Shown: positions 5,262 through 7,056 of the stretch, one piece after another
Layout: each line of letters begins with the position of its first letter
Numbering within the stretch: the first letter of the stretch is position 1
From: an uncultured Leucobacter sp.
Lineage (GTDB): Bacteria > Actinomycetota > Actinomycetes > Actinomycetales > Microbacteriaceae
Length of the DNA: 7,056 nucleotides
Reading direction: 5' to 3'
NCBI GenBank assembly: GCA_937872275.1
Contig: CALMSE010000168.1
Coordinates: 1-7,056 of the forward strand
Notes under the pieces: model-generated
Database searches by the model: none
What the model was told of the DNA's origin: nothing
The model's input: the letters and a program-made list of their open reading frames with translations, nothing else
Made by a program: the position numbers and the translations under genes

Positions 5262-5287
5262 GTTCGAATCCCTCACCCGCCACCGAG
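5262..5287 (+). repeat. attR: second copy of the 26-bp tRNA-Tyr end repeat
   Basis: Identical to 1656-1681. It contains only the T loop, half of the T stem and the acceptor 3' strand, so it is a displaced tRNA 3' end and not a second tRNA gene. Chromosomal sequence resumes directly after it. Confidence 0.93.
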
Positions 5288-5292
5288 GAGAG

Positions 5293-5323
5293 GAGCCCGG
5301 TCAGACCATGTCTGACCGGGCTC
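5293..5323. terminator. Native tRNA-Tyr terminator, displaced by the element; probably bidirectional
   Basis: A perfect 14-bp stem (5293-5306 with 5310-5323) with a 3-nt loop CAT is followed by TCATCGTTC. Joining 1681 to 5288 would put it 16 nt after the tRNA, so it is the original terminator of tRNA-Tyr. On the minus strand it can also end transcripts from the small membrane-protein gene. Confidence 0.8.
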
Positions 5324-5447
5324 TCATCGTTCTCGGGCCGTTCTTCTGCGAGGGCTCGCCGCGGAACGCCGAGGGCGCCTCGGAGTACCCGATCGCCTCT
5401 GCGCACCTCGCTTCTGCGCAGCGGCCGTCCGGTCCCCGCGCCGGCGC

Positions 5448-5684
5448 TCACTCCTCGTTCTTCAGCCCGAGCCCGATCGTGAGCAGGGTCGGGGCGAGCA
5501 CCGCCCCGATGCGCGCGCGGCGGCTGTCGCTGCTCATGAAGACGGAGGTCACCACCGACAGGCCCAGCGCGATCAGGCCGAGCGCGTAGGCGTGCGAGCT
5601 GCGCACGCCCCAGCCGTGCAGGGTCTTCATCGGGTTCCAATCGGCGGCCTTGGCCGCCTTCTTCACGTCCTGTTTGATGCTCAT
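5448..5684 (-). CDS. Small membrane protein with two transmembrane helices
   Basis: It encodes 78 residues from the ATG at 5682-5684, chosen because AAAGGA lies 6 nt before it and the protein begins with a sensible basic segment (MSIKQDVKKAAKAADWNPMK). The frame is open further upstream, but that sequence reads as non-coding; an ATG 15 nt upstream (MKGRA) behind GGAGG is a less likely alternative. Two hydrophobic helices are visible at about residues 33-50 (YALGLIALGLSVVTSVFM) and 58-74 (RIGAVLAPTLLTIGLGL), joined by a Ser/Arg-rich loop, and the protein ends KNEE. Strong GC bias marks it as a host gene. It lies between two terminator regions, so it is probably a single-gene unit. The family and function are not recognised. 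Confidence 0.72.
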   Translation of the reverse strand: MSIKQDVKKAAKAADWNPMKTLHGWGVRSSHAYALGLIALGLSVVTSVFMSSDSRRARIGAVLAPTLLTIGLGLKNEE

Positions 5685-5810
5685 CGCGCGTCCTTTCATC
5701 GGCCTCCAATTGTGCCGCGGTACTCCGGGCGGGAAGAGCCCCTTGCGCGACAGCTCATCGGCCGGTAAGGGGGCGCCGGTCGGGCCTCCGGAGCCGTTCG
5801 GAAGCAGGGG

Positions 5811-5841
5811 ATCCCCGGCCGGAGATCGTCCGACCGGGGAT
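5811..5841 (-). terminator. Second hairpin downstream of the transketolase-family gene
   Basis: The arms 5811-5823 and 5829-5841 pair over 13 positions with a 5-nt loop. The single C/A mismatch on the plus strand becomes a G-U pair in minus-strand RNA, so the structure is best formed by the minus-strand transcript. It probably backs up the hairpin at 5869-5906. Confidence 0.6.
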
Positions 5842-5868
5842 CGCGAGTCCCGCATCCGAAGAGCGCCA

Positions 5869-5906
5869 CCGGCTTCCCCGGGTCGGGCACGACCCGGGGA
5901 AGCCGG
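5869..5906 (-). terminator. Strong terminator of the transketolase-family gene
   Basis: A perfect 17-bp inverted repeat (5869-5885 with 5890-5906) around a 4-nt loop begins 6 nt after the minus-strand stop codon. No T run follows, as is usual in high-GC actinobacteria. Confidence 0.85.
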
Positions 5907-5912
5907 CCGCCC

Positions 5913-7055
5913 TCAGCCGACGAGATCCATCGCGGCCCGGATGATGCTCTCGGTGTCGATGCCGTGAAAGGCGTAGACCTCTGCGAGGTCGCCCGACTGG
6001 CCGAAGCGGGTGACGCCCAGGTTGCGGGCGGGCACCCGGTTGATGCCCGAGAGGAAGGAGAGCGTGTGCGGGTGGCCGTCGATGACGGTGACCATGGGGG
6101 CCGCCCGATCCGCCGGGAAGATCTGGTCGAGGATCCACGGCTCGCCGTCCGCGTCCTGACCGTTCCTGGCCTGCAGGGCCTCGAAGATCAGGCCCGGGCT
6201 CGTGAGGCAGACCACGTCGGCGTCGATGCCCAGGCCCGCGAGGCGCGCGTGCGCGTCCAGCGCCTCGGGCACCATGGCCCCCATGGTCACGATGGTCGCC
6301 GCGGGGCCGGCGGGTGCGCCCGACCTGCGCAGCAGATAGCCGCCTGCCACGGCCTGGCGACGCCGCCGCTCGCGCGCCGCCGGATCCTCGGGGATCTCGG
6401 CGAGGCGCTGATCCACCGGCCGGGTGGACAGGCGGAAGTAGGCCGACCGGCCCCCCGGCCGCCCGATCTGCGCGATCGCGCTCAGCAGCGTCCATTCGAC
6501 GTCGGTGACGAACGCGGGCTCGTACGAGATGCACTCGGGCTGCTCGAGGCCGATCGACGGGGTCTTGATCGACTGGTGCGCGCCGCCCTCCGGCGCCAGC
6601 GTCACGCCCGACGGCGTGCCGACCAGAATCGACTGGCCGCCCGCGTACATGCCGTACGACCACGGCTCGAGCGCGCGCTCCACGAAGGGGTCGTAGATCG
6701 TGCCGATCGGGATCAGCGGCTCGCCCCAACGGTCCCAGGTCGTGCCCAGCTCGCCGATGAGCCCCACGAGGTTCACCTCCGCGATGCCCAGCTCGATGTG
6801 CTGCCCGCTCGGGCGCTGGCGCCAGTGCATGAGGGTCTCGCCGTCGTCCGAGAACCAGTCGGGCTGCTCCGCGATCGACCACACGCCGACCTTGTTGATC
6901 CATCCGGCGAGGTTCGTGCTCGAGCTCACGTCGGGGCTGACGGTCACCACCCGCCCGGCGATCGCGGGGGCCGCTCGGGTGAGGTCGAGGAGCGTCCGGC
7001 CGAGCGCGGCCTGCGTGGTCGCGGCGCCGGTCGGGGTGCGGCCGAAGTCGGTCGG
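5913..7055 (-). CDS. Transketolase-family thiamine-diphosphate enzyme, AceE/pyruvate dehydrogenase E1-like, C-terminal part (start outside window)
   Basis: 380 residues are visible; the frame is open to the window edge. It begins in the pyrimidine-binding domain (TDFGRTPTGAATTQAALGRT, then VVTVSPDVSSSTNLAGWINK). Next come GQHIELGIAEVNLVG, with the Glu expected to activate thiamine diphosphate, PIGTIYDPF, SYGMYAGGQSILVGTPSG and LAPEGGAHQSIKTPS. The segment CISYEPAFVTDVEWTLL is close in layout to homodimeric pyruvate dehydrogenase E1 (AceE). The last third is the transketolase C-terminal domain (ATIVTMGAMVPEAL, MVTVIDGHPHTLSFL, VTRFGQSGDLAEVYAFHGID). The likely reaction is oxidative decarboxylation or ketol transfer on a 2-oxo acid, in the cytoplasm; the exact substrate cannot be fixed, and MdeB-like oxoacid dehydrogenase is an alternative to pyruvate dehydrogenase. 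All key residues visible here look intact. It is a host gene followed by two strong hairpins. Confidence 0.85.
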   Translation of the reverse strand, partial: PTDFGRTPTGAATTQAALGRTLLDLTRAAPAIAGRVVTVSPDVSSSTNLAGWINKVGVWSIAEQPDWFSDDGETLMHWRQRPSGQHIELGIAEVNLVGLIGELGTTWDRWGEPLIPIGTIYDPFVERALEPWSYGMYAGGQSILVGTPSGVTLAPEGGAHQSIKTPSIGLEQPECISYEPAFVTDVEWTLLSAIAQIGRPGGRSAYFRLSTRPVDQRLAEIPEDPAARERRRRQAVAGGYLLRRSGAPAGPAATIVTMGAMVPEALDAHARLAGLGIDADVVCLTSPGLIFEALQARNGQDADGEPWILDQIFPADRAAPMVTVIDGHPHTLSFLSGINRVPARNLGVTRFGQSGDLAEVYAFHGIDTESIIRAAMDLVG

Positions 7056-7056
7056 C

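Larger units (their letters stand above)
1656..5287. mobile_element. Integrated element of about 3.6 kb in tRNA-Tyr, probably a prophage remnant
   Basis: The boundaries are the two 26-bp att repeats, 3606 bp apart. An integrase fragment abuts attL and ends next to the tRNA, the usual layout. The interior has lower GC and different codon use from both flanks and carries phage-type genes: integrase, an HNH endonuclease with a Cys-rich motif, a DUF4352-like lipoprotein, and a DUF4238-like gene beside attR. No replication, capsid or packaging genes were recognised. With the integrase truncated and the HNH gene frameshifted, the element is most likely immobile unless an integrase acts in trans. 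It could also be a small genomic island rather than a collapsed prophage; the HNH type favours the prophage reading. Confidence 0.88.

Noticed and set aside
5251..5287. Possible second tRNA at the right end
   Set aside because: Only the 3' end (T loop and acceptor strand) is present; there is no D arm, anticodon arm or 5' acceptor strand, so it is the attR copy.
5755..6903. Long minus-strand Arg/Gly/Ala-rich ORF over the transketolase-family gene
   Set aside because: Frame shadow; the 5913-7055 frame carries the thiamine-enzyme motifs.
1..7056. CRISPR arrays, IS elements with terminal repeats, rRNA or riboswitches
   Set aside because: None is visible by eye; the only long direct repeat is the att pair.

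Overview
The window is chromosomal DNA of a very high-GC actinobacterium. The flanking genes resemble those of Microbacteriaceae (for example Leucobacter or Microbacterium relatives); this is judged from codon use and remembered family likeness, not from a search. A small foreign element of lower GC sits inside a tRNA gene. The flanks are strongly G+C-rich, while the interior from about 1.7 to 5.25 kb is visibly less so, especially around 4.3-5.2 kb.

Left flank (1-1594): the 3' end of a PutA-type proline dehydrogenase / P5C dehydrogenase gene. It covers part of the aldehyde dehydrogenase half and the C-terminal extension. The aldehyde dehydrogenase half seems to have lost its catalytic Glu and Cys. 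A tRNA-Tyr(GTA) gene follows at 1595-1676.

Integrated element (about 1656-5287): a 26-bp perfect direct repeat made of the tRNA 3' end plus 5 bp lies at 1656-1681 and 5262-5287. It is the attL/attR pair of an element of about 3.6 kb. Inside, in order, are: a terminator that replaces the native tRNA terminator; the C-terminal end of a tyrosine integrase (minus strand, truncated); two small plus-strand ORFs that look like remnants of a larger gene block; a small acidic protein (minus); a DUF4352-like lipoprotein with its own terminator (plus); a phage-type HNH endonuclease gene broken by a one-base frameshift (plus); a gene-free stretch with a sharp change in strand composition; and a minus-strand pair next to attR, a 57-aa protein and a DUF4238-like protein. 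The simplest reading is a prophage collapsed by internal deletion, stranded because its integrase is broken, that has kept a lipoprotein and a DUF4238-type gene as cargo.

Right flank (5288-7056): the displaced native tRNA terminator, a 78-aa two-helix membrane protein (minus), tandem strong terminators, and the 3' part of a large thiamine-diphosphate enzyme of the AceE-like transketolase family (minus), whose start is outside the window.

The most interesting points are the apparently dead aldehyde dehydrogenase domain of PutA, the way the element rebuilds both the tRNA end and a terminator, and the DUF4238-like/57-aa pair, whose two genes share an unusual leader sequence.
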